This document shows positions 34,472 through 43,289 of a DNA stretch of 64,000 bases, one piece after another. The DNA is from Giardia muris (Eukaryota > Fornicata > Diplomonadida > Hexamitidae): assembly GCA_006247105.1 (NCBI GenBank), contig CM016927.1, forward strand, positions 806,001 to 870,000, written 5' to 3'. A program made the position numbers and the translations under genes. Each line of letters starts with the position of its first letter. Positions within the stretch are counted from its first letter, which is position 1. The notes beneath the pieces are model-generated. The model worked only from the letters and a program-made list of their open reading frames with translations. It was not told where the DNA came from and did no database searches.

Positions 34472-35359
34472 ATGGTCTATCTAGCCTCCAAGCGCGCGTG
34501 CATTTCGTTGGAGGAGCGGGCCACACCAGACATCGAGGAGGCGGTCGAGCGGGACTTCCTCCTACGCTTTCGCCTCCCGGCGGCGGACCATTACGGGGTG
34601 GCTGGAGTCGACTATGTCGAGCTCTGTACCCACTTCGGCCTACCGGCGAAGGAGGCCTCGAACCGACGAGTGGGGAGGCGAGTCCCCCACTACTACAACG
34701 AGGTCTACGTCCGCAACCAAGCAGACTCTTCGATACGGTGTATTCGTCGGTATCTTTATGCCATTGATGCGCGATTCGGGACCCAGGGAATCAGTCGGAT
34801 CAGCCTGACGGAGCTGAAGGCCGGAGATGCCCTGGACGAGGCGTGCCAGACGCCACTACGTCTTCTCTATGACCTCGGCTATCGACCCATTCGTCAAGTG
34901 ATCCGCCGAGGGCTTAGATTCGAGAACCCCGACGTTAGCCCGCTCACCTATGACATGTACCGCGAGTTCTATTTCGATATGAGCCGGGCCTTCAGAACTC
35001 TAAAGACGATCTACATGTTACCGATTCCGATCTCCCTTGGAGTTCTCTTGGACGAGACCGTGAGCGGGACCATTCTGACAATCCACGATAGCCGGCACGA
35101 GGCGTTCAAACGGGTGGTGGAGCACTTGGAAAAACGTACGCAGCTGGAGGACGAGGATAAGAAGCTCGAGAAGCTACGGGACCTCTCCCTCTTGGATATG
35201 CTATGCGTCGTTCCAACGAGCGAGAACTGCATCACCCTAGCCATCTGGCAATACGCGGACACCGAGAAGAAGGCGGATGACGCCCTCAAGGAGATAGACG
35301 TCCTCGGGAAAAGGTTTACTAGGTTCTCTGACCCCCTATTCGAGAGCATCGGAAACTGA
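34472..35359 (+). CDS. Uncharacterised 295-aa protein
   Basis: Starts at the ATG 34472 (MVYLASKRA), 9 bases after the G5 run; the open frame upstream lies inside the divergent gene and is rejected. A folded single-domain mixed alpha/beta protein: several beta segments (HYYNEVYVRN, ISRISLTEL, PISLGVLLD, TISL-like CITLAIWQY) plus charged helices (KRVVEHLEKRTQLEDEDKKLEK). The strand pattern with FLxxLGYR-type block (LRLLYDLGYRPIRQVIRRGLRFE) recalls Mediator subunit Med18 or other tunnel-fold relatives, but the match is weak and the catalytic glutamates of RNA triphosphatases are absent. Convergent with the GARP gene, overlapping by 24 bases. Confidence 0.78.
   Translation: MVYLASKRACISLEERATPDIEEAVERDFLLRFRLPAADHYGVAGVDYVELCTHFGLPAKEASNRRVGRRVPHYYNEVYVRNQADSSIRCIRRYLYAIDARFGTQGISRISLTELKAGDALDEACQTPLRLLYDLGYRPIRQVIRRGLRFENPDVSPLTYDMYREFYFDMSRAFRTLKTIYMLPIPISLGVLLDETVSGTILTIHDSRHEAFKRVVEHLEKRTQLEDEDKKLEKLRDLSLLDMLCVVPTSENCITLAIWQYADTEKKADDALKEIDVLGKRFTRFSDPLFESIGN
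35314..35320 (-). terminator. Poly(A) signal AGTAAAC for the GARP gene
   Basis: AGTAAAC on the minus strand, an exact AGTRAAY match, 16 bases after the TAG stop and inside the 3' coding end of the convergent gene. Confidence 0.5.
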
Positions 35360-36082
35360 GGTCACGGCCACCTCGTGTACGCCTTGGGGGATTTTATTTT
35401 GTCCAACTGCAAGTTGCTGCTGTTCTGGTGTCAAGTCGCGAGGGAGATGGTGATCGCGTAGCTGCTTGAAGGATGCGAGGCGATACTGTGCACGCACCGC
35501 CGCCCGGTACTTCTGTAAGTGCGACGACACATGTGCCCGAGTAAGGTTGGCCACACTCATCTCGCGTAAGATGCGGGCGGGAGTTGCAGACTTGATCCCA
35601 AGGCGCAGCACGGCCGCAACGAACCTATTGTGGAGGTCTTCGGTCCAAACCAGCTTCTTTCGGGACCCAGGCTGATTATCTATCGTAGGGGGTGAAAGAA
35701 GAGATGAGGAAGGTGAACTGGCTGTCGAGGGCGGGACGGATGATCTCTGGCTTGAATTTGAACGGGTCGTGTCGTACTTGACATCGCATAACTGAAATAG
35801 ATGTGGAGAGAAGTGTAAAGGGATTGACGAAGGGGAGAGAAAAGGACTGAGAAAGGAGATGGAAGGCGGGGGTACGTCTGACTGATTGGGATAAACAAGA
35901 GTCGATGTCTGTATTCGCGCTTGTTCACGTTCACAGTTAATGGCCAAGATGAGGAGCAAAATGGATTCAAGAGTGCGGCTGCCGAAGGGACAGAAGGGCG
36001 GTGACTCCTGCGCATCTGAAACGGGTTTCGGAGATAGAGGGGCTTCGGATACGCAGGTCGTACCAATCCGCCCATTAAACAT
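35336..36082 (-). CDS. GARP-type Myb DNA-binding protein
   Basis: 248 aa from the ATG at 36082 (frame opens at GTG 36097, rejected). Residues ~143-195 form a single Myb-like GARP domain (KLVWTEDLHNRFVAAVLRLG ... LTRAHVSSHLQKYR), with the diagnostic SHLQKYR at 187-193 and the two conserved Trp/hydrophobic helix positions. GARP domains are typical of plant ARR-B, GLK and LUX factors, and GARP-like factors are also known from Giardia. The N-terminal 140 residues are Ser/Pro-rich and probably disordered; no receiver domain is present. Likely a sequence-specific transcription factor in the nucleus. A perfect AGTAAAC poly(A)-type signal lies 16 bases past the stop, inside the convergent gene. The ~370-bp spacer upstream is the longest in the window. 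Confidence 0.9.
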   Translation of the reverse strand: MFNGRIGTTCVSEAPLSPKPVSDAQESPPFCPFGSRTLESILLLILAINCEREQARIQTSTLVYPNQSDVPPPSISFLSPFLSPSSIPLHFSPHLFQLCDVKYDTTRSNSSQRSSVPPSTASSPSSSLLSPPTIDNQPGSRKKLVWTEDLHNRFVAAVLRLGIKSATPARILREMSVANLTRAHVSSHLQKYRAAVRAQYRLASFKQLRDHHLPRDLTPEQQQLAVGQNKIPQGVHEVAVTSVSDALE

Positions 36083-36451
36083 ACTGAATTTTGTCACTAT
36101 CCAAAGAGTAAAGAGGATAGAACGATACTTTGGTGTGTGGGCCTCTTTGCGCCATCGAGGTTCTAACTGAGAGGCGGGGAATGATAGAACTGTTCACCTC
36201 AATCCATGTACGACCACAACGAGAAGATCGGGGACTGGGTCTTGGAACGTCAAGATACTAGTTTTGTCCATGGGTGCCCTCTAGCAGACCCTAGTCACCC
36301 TATGTCTTCGGCGAGGATAAAAAGTGCGAGATGACGCCGAAATCTTCTGATTGGGCGTCCGCGCGGGACCCGTGACTATATTTTGCATCACCCTGATGAG
36401 CTCATGTGATGACCAAGCAGACAGGAGGTCCTTCATTCACTCAACGTAAAA
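36083..36451. other. 369-bp gene-free spacer, candidate ncRNA locus
   Basis: The longest stretch without a protein gene. The small plus-strand frame over its left part looks like a shadow. Sequence features: a 6-bp stem GCCTCT/AGAGGC (36141-36146 with 36170-36175); a stem TCTTG/CAAGA around 36239-36254; a GGGTG/CACCC stem around 36270-36300; and CATCAC/GTGATG (36386-36391 with 36406-36411) enclosing the palindrome ATGAGCTCAT. Just before the polymerase start is CCTTCATTCACTCAA (36430-36444), close to the TCCTTTACTCAA-type motif that marks 3' ends of Giardia non-coding RNAs. It must also hold the promoters of the GARP and polymerase genes. An ncRNA ending near 36430 on the plus strand is plausible but unproven. 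Confidence 0.4.
36430..36444 (+). ncRNA. Possible ncRNA 3'-end processing motif
   Basis: CCTTCATTCACTCAA resembles the conserved Giardia ncRNA/trans-intron 3' processing motif (CCTTYNHTHAA); it matches 10 of 11 positions from 36430, and CACTCAA follows. It lies 8 bases before the POLD1 ATG. No other place in the window looked this close by eye. Confidence 0.35.
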
Positions 36452-39400
36452 ATGGACGCGTTTCTCTCGCTGCGCCGTCCGCCCGCCCCTCCAAGCCTCG
36501 GAGGCGACCTCACCTTTCAGCTAGTGGACGTGCAGGAGCTCAATGTCCCTTCCGGCCAGCGGGTAGAGGCGGGAGTTCGGGCGTTAGGAAAGACACTCTA
36601 TATCCTATTTGGGATGACCATCGAAGGTTATAGCGTGAGTGTCACCGTCTCGGACTTCCAGCATTACATCTACGTGGGCGCCGATGTGGAACAAGATCTT
36701 AGTACCATCCAGGGGAAGCTCAATGATTATTTCGGGTTTGCCTCGAGTGATACCTCGTCGCTCAAGATGGAGCGCATGCCGGCGGACTACCGCTCCATCT
36801 ATGTCTTCGCGGTCCAGAAGAGGTACATCTACAAGCTGTCCTTCTCGGACAAGACGTTCTATGGGCCCATCCGTACCTTCTTCCTTGATCCCGGGATTTG
36901 GCGTGAGCGTTATTCCCTCCCACAGTTCAAGCTCTTCGAGGCCGACCTTGACTCGTCCGTTCGTTTCCTTGTTGATCTGAGGCTATGCGGCTTCGGGTGG
37001 ATCACCCTGAAGGCGGGCACTTATTCCTTCTGTTCCCATGAGAAGGGACGACAGACGCTTCGGACAACTCAACAGATACAGGTGCAGGCCTCGCGCAACG
37101 CCCTGGTTTCTCATGATTTCAACCTTCCCGAATACTCGAGAAACGCCCCAATTCGGATCATGTCCTTCGACCTGGAATGTGTGAGCCTTCAGGGCGGATT
37201 TCCTGATGTCGCCAATGACTTCATCATCAACATCTCCGCGTCTCTCTATATCCTCACCCAATCCACCGCAGACGCCCCCTATAGGAAGGTCACCTTAACG
37301 CTAGGCACCTGCGCCCCAATCATTGACGCAGACGTCATCTCGTTCGAGACGGAAGCAGAACTACTTTTAGCCTTCGCTTACCTGGTCCTTGCTTATGACC
37401 CGGATGTCTTCACTGGCTATAATATCGACGGGTTCGACTGGGGGTATATTCTGAAGAGGGCTGAGGTCTTGAATCTGAAGGTACCAAGTCTCGAGATCCA
37501 ACAGCTTGGACCGGACGATCTCTGGCGTCTCATCCGTCAGAAGCAGACTCCTGGGAACGGCTACCCGTACTCCACCGCCTTCCCACGTATCCTGGGCCAG
37601 AATGCCATCGTTTCCAAGTCGCACTTCCAAAGCAAGCAAATCGGCCATCGGGATACGTTCGAGTTTTCTTGCTCCGGTCGCATCTCGTTTGACCTCCTCC
37701 CGGCAATTAAGCAGAGCTACTTTCTCCGGTCCTACACGCTGAATGCGGTCTGTGCGCGCTTCCTTGACGAGCAGAAGGACGATGTCCACTATTCCACGAT
37801 CACCCCCCTCTTCCGTTCGGATGCTATGGGTAGGCGGCGGATAGCCGTGTACTGCATCAAGGATAGCGTCCTCCCGCTCAAGTTGCTCGAGAAGCTAATG
37901 CTCTTCATCAATTGCATCGAGATGTGTCGTGTCACAGGCCTGATCGCCACGATTCTGATCACGTCCGGACAACAGATTCGAATTCTCTCATTACTTTACC
38001 GTGCGTGTGCCCAGGATCGAGTTCTTGTCCCTTATCGTGACCGTCGTGGAACAACTACTAACTTCGATGGTGACGAGCTCGACCTTGAGGGTGCAACCGT
38101 CTTGGAGCCTCGTCGAGGCTTTTATCCCGATACCGTCCCAATTGCCACCCTTGATTTTAACTCTCTTTATCCTTCAATTATTATTGCGCATAATTTGTGC
38201 TACACTACCATCTTGGTCCAGGGAGACATCGATAAGGAGTACCTGGCCCAGCATTATCTACGTTCCCAGAAGGAAGGGACACAAAGCCTGGATCTATCGG
38301 CGGCCAAGACCGTTATCGAAGAATTGTTGGGTCTGACAGCTGTACGTAAGGCGCCTAGCACTCAAGTGCCCGAGACACGTCCGGTACAAGAGGATAGCGA
38401 TCCCATCCCAGATTCAGAGTCTTCATCCAATTCCGATAGTGATGAAGGTTCTTCACCAATGTCACACCCACAACTGAAGCGGAGGCTCGACGCTTCCGGT
38501 CTAGAGGCTGGCGGGGTTTTAGGAAGCGCAAAGAACGACCTCATGACGGTCACCCCCCTCAACTGCCGCTTTGTACGCCCAGCTGTCCGCCAAGGAATCC
38601 TCCCAAGGATCCTTAGCGTCCTTCTGACGGCCAGGAAGAAGGTGAAGCAAGAGCTGAAGCGAGAAACGGACCCATTGCGGAAGTCTGTCCTCGACGCACG
38701 GCAGCTCGCCCTCAAGACCACTGCTAATTCAATCTACGGCTTCACGGGGTCTATCCAATACGGCCGCTTACCCTCTCGGGAGATTTCGTCGTCTATCACG
38801 GCGTTTGGGCGCGAGATGATCGAATACACGCGGAGCAGCGTCGAGGAACGCTTCAAGACGCAAAAGGAGCCGCTTGTGATCAGGTTAGACGACCCACTGT
38901 ACGCTGGAGATGCTTTCATTGCCGATTACCAGCGAGATCCCGCTGCTTACCCCCACATTTCCATGACACCGGATGGAAGCCTGAGTTATGCGATGCAAGC
39001 AGACTCCACCGTGATATATGGGGACACCGATTCCGTCATGGTGCGCTTCGGGGTCAACACAATCAAGGAGGCCATGTTTCTAGCCAAGTTTGCCGCCACG
39101 TACGTCTCGGAGATGTTCCTGAAGCCGATCAACCTTGAGTTCGAGAAGGTATACTGTCCATATCTGCTCATCAATAAGAAGCGCTATGCGGGCTTATATT
39201 GGTCGAACTCCACGGCGCCGGACAAGCTTGACTCAAAAGGGCTCGAGCTGGTTCGACGAGACAATTGCCGACTCGTCGGGCTTGTCATGGAGCAGACTCT
39301 CAGCTATCTTTTCCACCATTCGAACCCGAAGCTAGCAATGAAGTACATCCGCTCGGTGGTTCACGACCTGGCCAACCAGCGCATAGACCTGTCGCTTCTA

Positions 39401-40201
39401 GTCATCAGTAAGGCGATCACTCAGCCCCTTGACCAGTATACGAACAAGCAGCAAGCTCACCTGGCTCTTGCTCAGAGGCTACGTGAACGTGACCCCGCCT
39501 CCGCCCCGAAGGTCGGAGACCGGGTTCCGTACGTTATCATCGCTGGGGATAAGAATACGAAGTTGTATGAGCGCTCAGAAAGCCCTACATACGTGATCGA
39601 ACAGGGGTTGCAAGTTGACACCGATTATTACCTACACCAGCAGCTCATGCTTCCAGTCAGCCGCCTCTTCCGCAGTATTCTCAAGTGTGCAACCGAGAAG
39701 GATGCGGCCAACGCGATCTTCCGAACCGAGCTGAACATCTCTCGGGTCGTCTCCCTAGCCGCATCTGCCTCTTTAGCATCAACAGCAACATCTGGATCGA
39801 CAGGGAAGACTCCAAAGAAGGCCGCAGGCATCCTCGGCATGGTGCGGGCGACGCGAGTCGCGACGTGTTGCGTTTGCAACGTCCGGCTTTCCGCCCAAGA
39901 ACCGTTCTTGTCTCTCGAGCTTTGTCAAACTTGCCTTTTGGAACGTGGGCGCGAGTATTACGGGCAGCTCCAACGCGAGCTCCTGCTTGCAGAATACCGC
40001 TATCACCAGGTCTGCGCCGAGTGTATTTTCTGTTCGGGAGAACTCAGCTCTATCGGCGACCTCGAGGATGGGATCCTCCGCTGCTCAAGTGCCGACTGCT
40101 CGCTCTTCTATGCGCGAATGAAGTGCATTGCGGACCGTCGGCACCTAACCCGCCGCTTCAACGCCCTTTCCAAGCTCCGCTGGCTTCCGACCCAAGGATA
40201 A
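36452..40201 (+). CDS. POLD1: DNA polymerase delta catalytic subunit
   Basis: 1249 aa B-family polymerase. Proofreading exonuclease motifs are intact: Exo I D240-L-E242, Exo II YNIDGFDWGY, Exo III YCIKDSVLP. Polymerase motif A is D568-F-N-S-L-Y-P-S, motif B KTTANSIYGFTG, motif C Y-G-D858-T-D860-S. The C-terminus carries two cysteine clusters: CysA (CCVCN ... CQTC, from ~1139) for zinc and CysB (CAECIFC ... CSSADC) for the 4Fe-4S cluster, the delta-type arrangement. Between motifs A and B an acidic Ser-rich insertion (around 645-670, DSESSSNSDSDEGSS) and further linker make it longer than human POLD1 (1107 aa). Lagging-strand replication and repair in the nucleus. The ATG is preceded by an A5 tract. 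Confidence 0.95.
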   Translation: MDAFLSLRRPPAPPSLGGDLTFQLVDVQELNVPSGQRVEAGVRALGKTLYILFGMTIEGYSVSVTVSDFQHYIYVGADVEQDLSTIQGKLNDYFGFASSDTSSLKMERMPADYRSIYVFAVQKRYIYKLSFSDKTFYGPIRTFFLDPGIWRERYSLPQFKLFEADLDSSVRFLVDLRLCGFGWITLKAGTYSFCSHEKGRQTLRTTQQIQVQASRNALVSHDFNLPEYSRNAPIRIMSFDLECVSLQGGFPDVANDFIINISASLYILTQSTADAPYRKVTLTLGTCAPIIDADVISFETEAELLLAFAYLVLAYDPDVFTGYNIDGFDWGYILKRAEVLNLKVPSLEIQQLGPDDLWRLIRQKQTPGNGYPYSTAFPRILGQNAIVSKSHFQSKQIGHRDTFEFSCSGRISFDLLPAIKQSYFLRSYTLNAVCARFLDEQKDDVHYSTITPLFRSDAMGRRRIAVYCIKDSVLPLKLLEKLMLFINCIEMCRVTGLIATILITSGQQIRILSLLYRACAQDRVLVPYRDRRGTTTNFDGDELDLEGATVLEPRRGFYPDTVPIATLDFNSLYPSIIIAHNLCYTTILVQGDIDKEYLAQHYLRSQKEGTQSLDLSAAKTVIEELLGLTAVRKAPSTQVPETRPVQEDSDPIPDSESSSNSDSDEGSSPMSHPQLKRRLDASGLEAGGVLGSAKNDLMTVTPLNCRFVRPAVRQGILPRILSVLLTARKKVKQELKRETDPLRKSVLDARQLALKTTANSIYGFTGSIQYGRLPSREISSSITAFGREMIEYTRSSVEERFKTQKEPLVIRLDDPLYAGDAFIADYQRDPAAYPHISMTPDGSLSYAMQADSTVIYGDTDSVMVRFGVNTIKEAMFLAKFAATYVSEMFLKPINLEFEKVYCPYLLINKKRYAGLYWSNSTAPDKLDSKGLELVRRDNCRLVGLVMEQTLSYLFHHSNPKLAMKYIRSVVHDLANQRIDLSLLVISKAITQPLDQYTNKQQAHLALAQRLRERDPASAPKVGDRVPYVIIAGDKNTKLYERSESPTYVIEQGLQVDTDYYLHQQLMLPVSRLFRSILKCATEKDAANAIFRTELNISRVVSLAASASLASTATSGSTGKTPKKAAGILGMVRATRVATCCVCNVRLSAQEPFLSLELCQTCLLERGREYYGQLQRELLLAEYRYHQVCAECIFCSGELSSIGDLEDGILRCSSADCSLFYARMKCIADRRHLTRRFNALSKLRWLPTQG

Positions 40202-40221
40202 AGGCAGAAGACATTTACCTA

Positions 40222-43125
40222 TCAAAGGGATACTGGCATCCCGTTCTCGCGGCGAGCACTGAGTGCAGCATACTCGTTGAAGATCGGCTCAAGACTCGGG
40301 GAGCGGAGGGCGACAGTCTTGATGCACGGCTGCTGCTGAAGATGGACATATAACGTATTGATGAAATCTTGTGGAAGCTTCGGGAGATCCACCATTGTAA
40401 TCGAGTCCGTCATCCGGCGGACGACTACCGTCCCGGCCTTCGGTTGATCACCCGTCACCGGGCGCTGAGAAGCACACTTCTGAGCGGCCTCAAGGATACG
40501 TGTCTCAAGACTCGTCCCTTGAACGATGCTCCTGAGGTCGTCAGAGGTCGCGTCCTTCGTAGCCTCCAAGAGCACGGAATACCCGTAGGGGTGCGATTGC
40601 TTCAGCTCTGTTGCAGACCCGATTGCGGCAACCTTCCCGGCACCGATCACAATGATCTTTGACGCTAGAACCTCGCACTCACGGATCGAGTGCGTCGATA
40701 GGAGGACACCCGCCTGTTTTTGGAGCTGTCTCTGAATGACGCCCCAGATAAGCTCCTTGGATCCGGGGTCGACGCCGGAGGTGACCTCGTCAAGGATGTA
40801 GAGTGCAGGTTGGCCGCAAAGGGCCATAGCAAGGCATGTGCGCCTCTTCATCCCGTAGGAGAACTGCCCCACACGCCTCTTCTCGACTCCATGTAGTCCG
40901 ACCTCGTGCAGATAACTCCGAACGTTCTCCATGCTAGTATCAAGGCCCCGTGCCTTCAAGACGAGGCGGAGGTGCTGTGCTGCGTTGAGGTTGTCCCAGA
41001 GGGTGTTGAACTGCGACACAAATCCTATCGTTCGACCAAAGGTGATCTCTCCGGACGTAAGGTGATCAAGTCGTACGAGGCAATGCATGAGCGTTGACTT
41101 CCCGCTCCCGTTGATGCCGTTAAGGCAGACACACGTTCCAGGGCGGACACAAAAGTTGATCCCGTTGAGGGCATGAAAATCACTATAGCTCTTTTTGAGG
41201 TCTTTGATAACCAGGATATCGTCGCTCAGCAATGGATCTGAGAGGGCCTCTAGGACATCAAGAACGCCTGGTGCATGTCCACACATCTCACGTATTGGCT
41301 CTGCTTGAGAGATGTACTGTGTCGATGTCGACTCTTCGAGTTGAATTCCGTTAGGCCCACTCGACTGCTCGAACATCTGGTGGGCGGCGTCCGAAATCTT
41401 GTGAACCGACGAGGCGCTCCGAAGCCGAGAAGAGCTCGTCGTCTTTCCCTTCTGTTGCTTCTGAAGCATCGCCTTCAAGTCGTTCTCGACCGTCCGTGAG
41501 TTCCGGCAGGAGCAGGAGCAAGCCTTCGACTTCTGACGTGCAAGAAGGATCTTTGCCCCAATGATCAAGATCGCCACAAGGGTCATCCAAACCATGTCCC
41601 AGACGACCCACCAGAGCTCTTCGCCGGGGAGTCCGAGAGTATTGCGGCGCTCCTCATCGATGATCCCCAAAGAGCAGCAGGCTAGCCCGACGGCGAAGTT
41701 GAGTTGGCGAAGGATGTAGGATGTGACGACTACGGGCAACTTGGACTCCTGGGGCTTATTGAACAAGGAGTTGAGCGTGTCGGTGGTAGAATGGACCTCG
41801 CTCGTCTTGAAGACCGTCGAGGAGATGGGAGCAAGGATGATGGTGGCCGTCAAGGCGAGAATACCGATGATGTACGTCGCAGTCGCCGTAGGGTTGTTCG
41901 TCGGGAGGGCAGGATATGCAATGTTATGAGAGCAGGCAACGGAGATGATCAGGGCCGTTGGTATCAAGCTAAAGGAGAATACCAGAAGAGGGGCGTACCC
42001 GATCTTCCAGTTGTACTCCGAATACAAGGGAATCCCCATAATAAGTCCACAGATGTAAAGGATGGTCGGGGATATGAGAGTCACAGGCAAGGAGATGATG
42101 ACCCACGCCAGAATCCGTGCCGGGACCGAGAGGCCGAGGAATGTCATGAGAGATGAGCATGGGTGCGAGAGATCCGAGAGGAGCATGGAGGCAAGCAGGG
42201 AGAGAAGGGCGATCGAGGAGAGCGTCACCAGCGTCCCAACAAGCATCGTGATCGGCTGGAAGCCTTTGTAGGCCTTGTGGGGCCAGCTGACGACTTCCGG
42301 GTATGGAAGTTCAAAGTCGACTGGTTCTCCTTGATAGATGACTGCAAAGGCCTCGTAGATGCTCTTGAAGATGGGGAGGAAGAAGTTCCTATTGATGTCA
42401 CCATCAAGGAACTGCGTTGCGGGCGTGAGGGTGGGTGAATAGCGCATGGTGGGGGCGTACAGAGATATGACACGGTCGTTCTTGTTCTGCGTTGAGCCCA
42501 AGCTCAAGTCCAATCCGGGATAGGATGAACTAACAAGGGAGACGATCATATTGATCATTGATTGGGACAGGGTGGCTCCAAAAGCACCAGCAATGGTCTG
42601 GATTGCGTTATCGTTATTGAAGCTGATTCCAACGATGGTGTCATGGTCTCGAAGCACGTCGGACATGTCGAAGTAGAAGGAGGAACAGTCTTCGTACATC
42701 TTAACGTTCTCGAGCTGGTAACGGCGAATTATGAGATTTAACACCTCGTAAATCCGGTCAAGCTCTGTGGCATTCTCGACGTACTGGAGACAGACCGCAA
42801 GGTCGATGCAGGGCTTCTGAATGAGCTCCTTGGGGATGGACTTGCAAGAAGGCCAGGTCTGGTTACTCAAGTCGGAGCGCACGACAAACTCGTCCGAGGT
42901 ATGCGAAACGTACGTCAGCAGATTACTCTCGGCATAGATGGCCGTCTGGATCAGGTAAAGGATGAGAGCGGTCAATATCGGGACGACTATGACTATGATG
43001 TAGCTCTGCGGGCTTTGAATGAGGGAGAGCCACTGCTTGTACAGACAGGTCTGGAGCTGCCGCAGAAAGCTCGGCCTCTCATATGAGGTGCGTCTCTTGC
43101 ATGGCTTGCAGACACACTTGGCCAT
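40222..43125 (-). CDS. ABCA-like half transporter
   Basis: 967 aa, one membrane domain plus one nucleotide-binding domain. A first membrane span (about 40-65) is followed by a large extracytoplasmic loop (~65-280) and a group of five to six spans (~290-530). The NBD is near 640-890: Walker A GINGSGKST (~670), signature FSYGMKRR (~753) where LSGGMKRR is usual, Walker B LYILDEVTSGVD (~775) with catalytic Glu, H-loop STHSIRE. The layout is that of ABCA (lipid export) half proteins, which Giardia encodes in several copies. The signature loop has lost the first Leu and one Gly, so ATPase strength is uncertain. A Cys-rich N-terminus (MAKCVCKPCKRR) could be lipid-modified. A similar transporter lies ~2 kb away. 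Confidence 0.88.
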   Translation of the reverse strand: MAKCVCKPCKRRTSYERPSFLRQLQTCLYKQWLSLIQSPQSYIIVIVVPILTALILYLIQTAIYAESNLLTYVSHTSDEFVVRSDLSNQTWPSCKSIPKELIQKPCIDLAVCLQYVENATELDRIYEVLNLIIRRYQLENVKMYEDCSSFYFDMSDVLRDHDTIVGISFNNDNAIQTIAGAFGATLSQSMINMIVSLVSSSYPGLDLSLGSTQNKNDRVISLYAPTMRYSPTLTPATQFLDGDINRNFFLPIFKSIYEAFAVIYQGEPVDFELPYPEVVSWPHKAYKGFQPITMLVGTLVTLSSIALLSLLASMLLSDLSHPCSSLMTFLGLSVPARILAWVIISLPVTLISPTILYICGLIMGIPLYSEYNWKIGYAPLLVFSFSLIPTALIISVACSHNIAYPALPTNNPTATATYIIGILALTATIILAPISSTVFKTSEVHSTTDTLNSLFNKPQESKLPVVVTSYILRQLNFAVGLACCSLGIIDEERRNTLGLPGEELWWVVWDMVWMTLVAILIIGAKILLARQKSKACSCSCRNSRTVENDLKAMLQKQQKGKTTSSSRLRSASSVHKISDAAHQMFEQSSGPNGIQLEESTSTQYISQAEPIREMCGHAPGVLDVLEALSDPLLSDDILVIKDLKKSYSDFHALNGINFCVRPGTCVCLNGINGSGKSTLMHCLVRLDHLTSGEITFGRTIGFVSQFNTLWDNLNAAQHLRLVLKARGLDTSMENVRSYLHEVGLHGVEKRRVGQFSYGMKRRTCLAMALCGQPALYILDEVTSGVDPGSKELIWGVIQRQLQKQAGVLLSTHSIRECEVLASKIIVIGAGKVAAIGSATELKQSHPYGYSVLLEATKDATSDDLRSIVQGTSLETRILEAAQKCASQRPVTGDQPKAGTVVVRRMTDSITMVDLPKLPQDFINTLYVHLQQQPCIKTVALRSPSLEPIFNEYAALSARRENGMPVSL

Positions 43126-43289
43126 TCTACACCGTCCCTATTAAGTTTAGGCCCAGAGTTTGGGGAAGACGATGATTGGTGATAGGGGAGGAAGAGTGAC
43201 TTCCCCCAAGATGGATCATTTCCATCATTCATGGAATGGTAGGGCCCAAAAAACGGGGGGCAATCCAATCCTGAAGAAACCTCAAAGGG
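43126..43289. promoter_or_regulatory. 164-bp divergent spacer
   Basis: Lies between the ABCA-like start and NHP2 start. Contains an A6-C-G6 tract (43248-43260) about 30 bases before the NHP2 ATG and AT-rich TTAAGTTTAGG near the minus start. No RNA gene recognised. Confidence 0.4.

Noticed and set aside
34472..35359. Cet1-like RNA triphosphatase for the 295-aa protein
   Set aside because: The paired glutamate-rich metal-binding strands expected of tunnel metalloenzymes are missing.
35940..36170. 76-codon plus-strand frame over the GARP upstream region
   Set aside because: Mostly antisense to the GARP N-terminus, no recognisable domain, ends in the candidate ncRNA region.
36285..36302. Telomerase RNA template-like ACCCTA ... 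ACCCTA next to a TAGGG-type telomere expectation
   Set aside because: The two ACCCTA units are separated by GTC and no pseudoknot context could be seen.
36328..36396. Box C/D snoRNA-like arrangement (GAGATGA ... CTGA ... CTGA)
   Set aside because: Box C has a mismatch, no terminal stem is visible and spacing to the first CTGA is too short.
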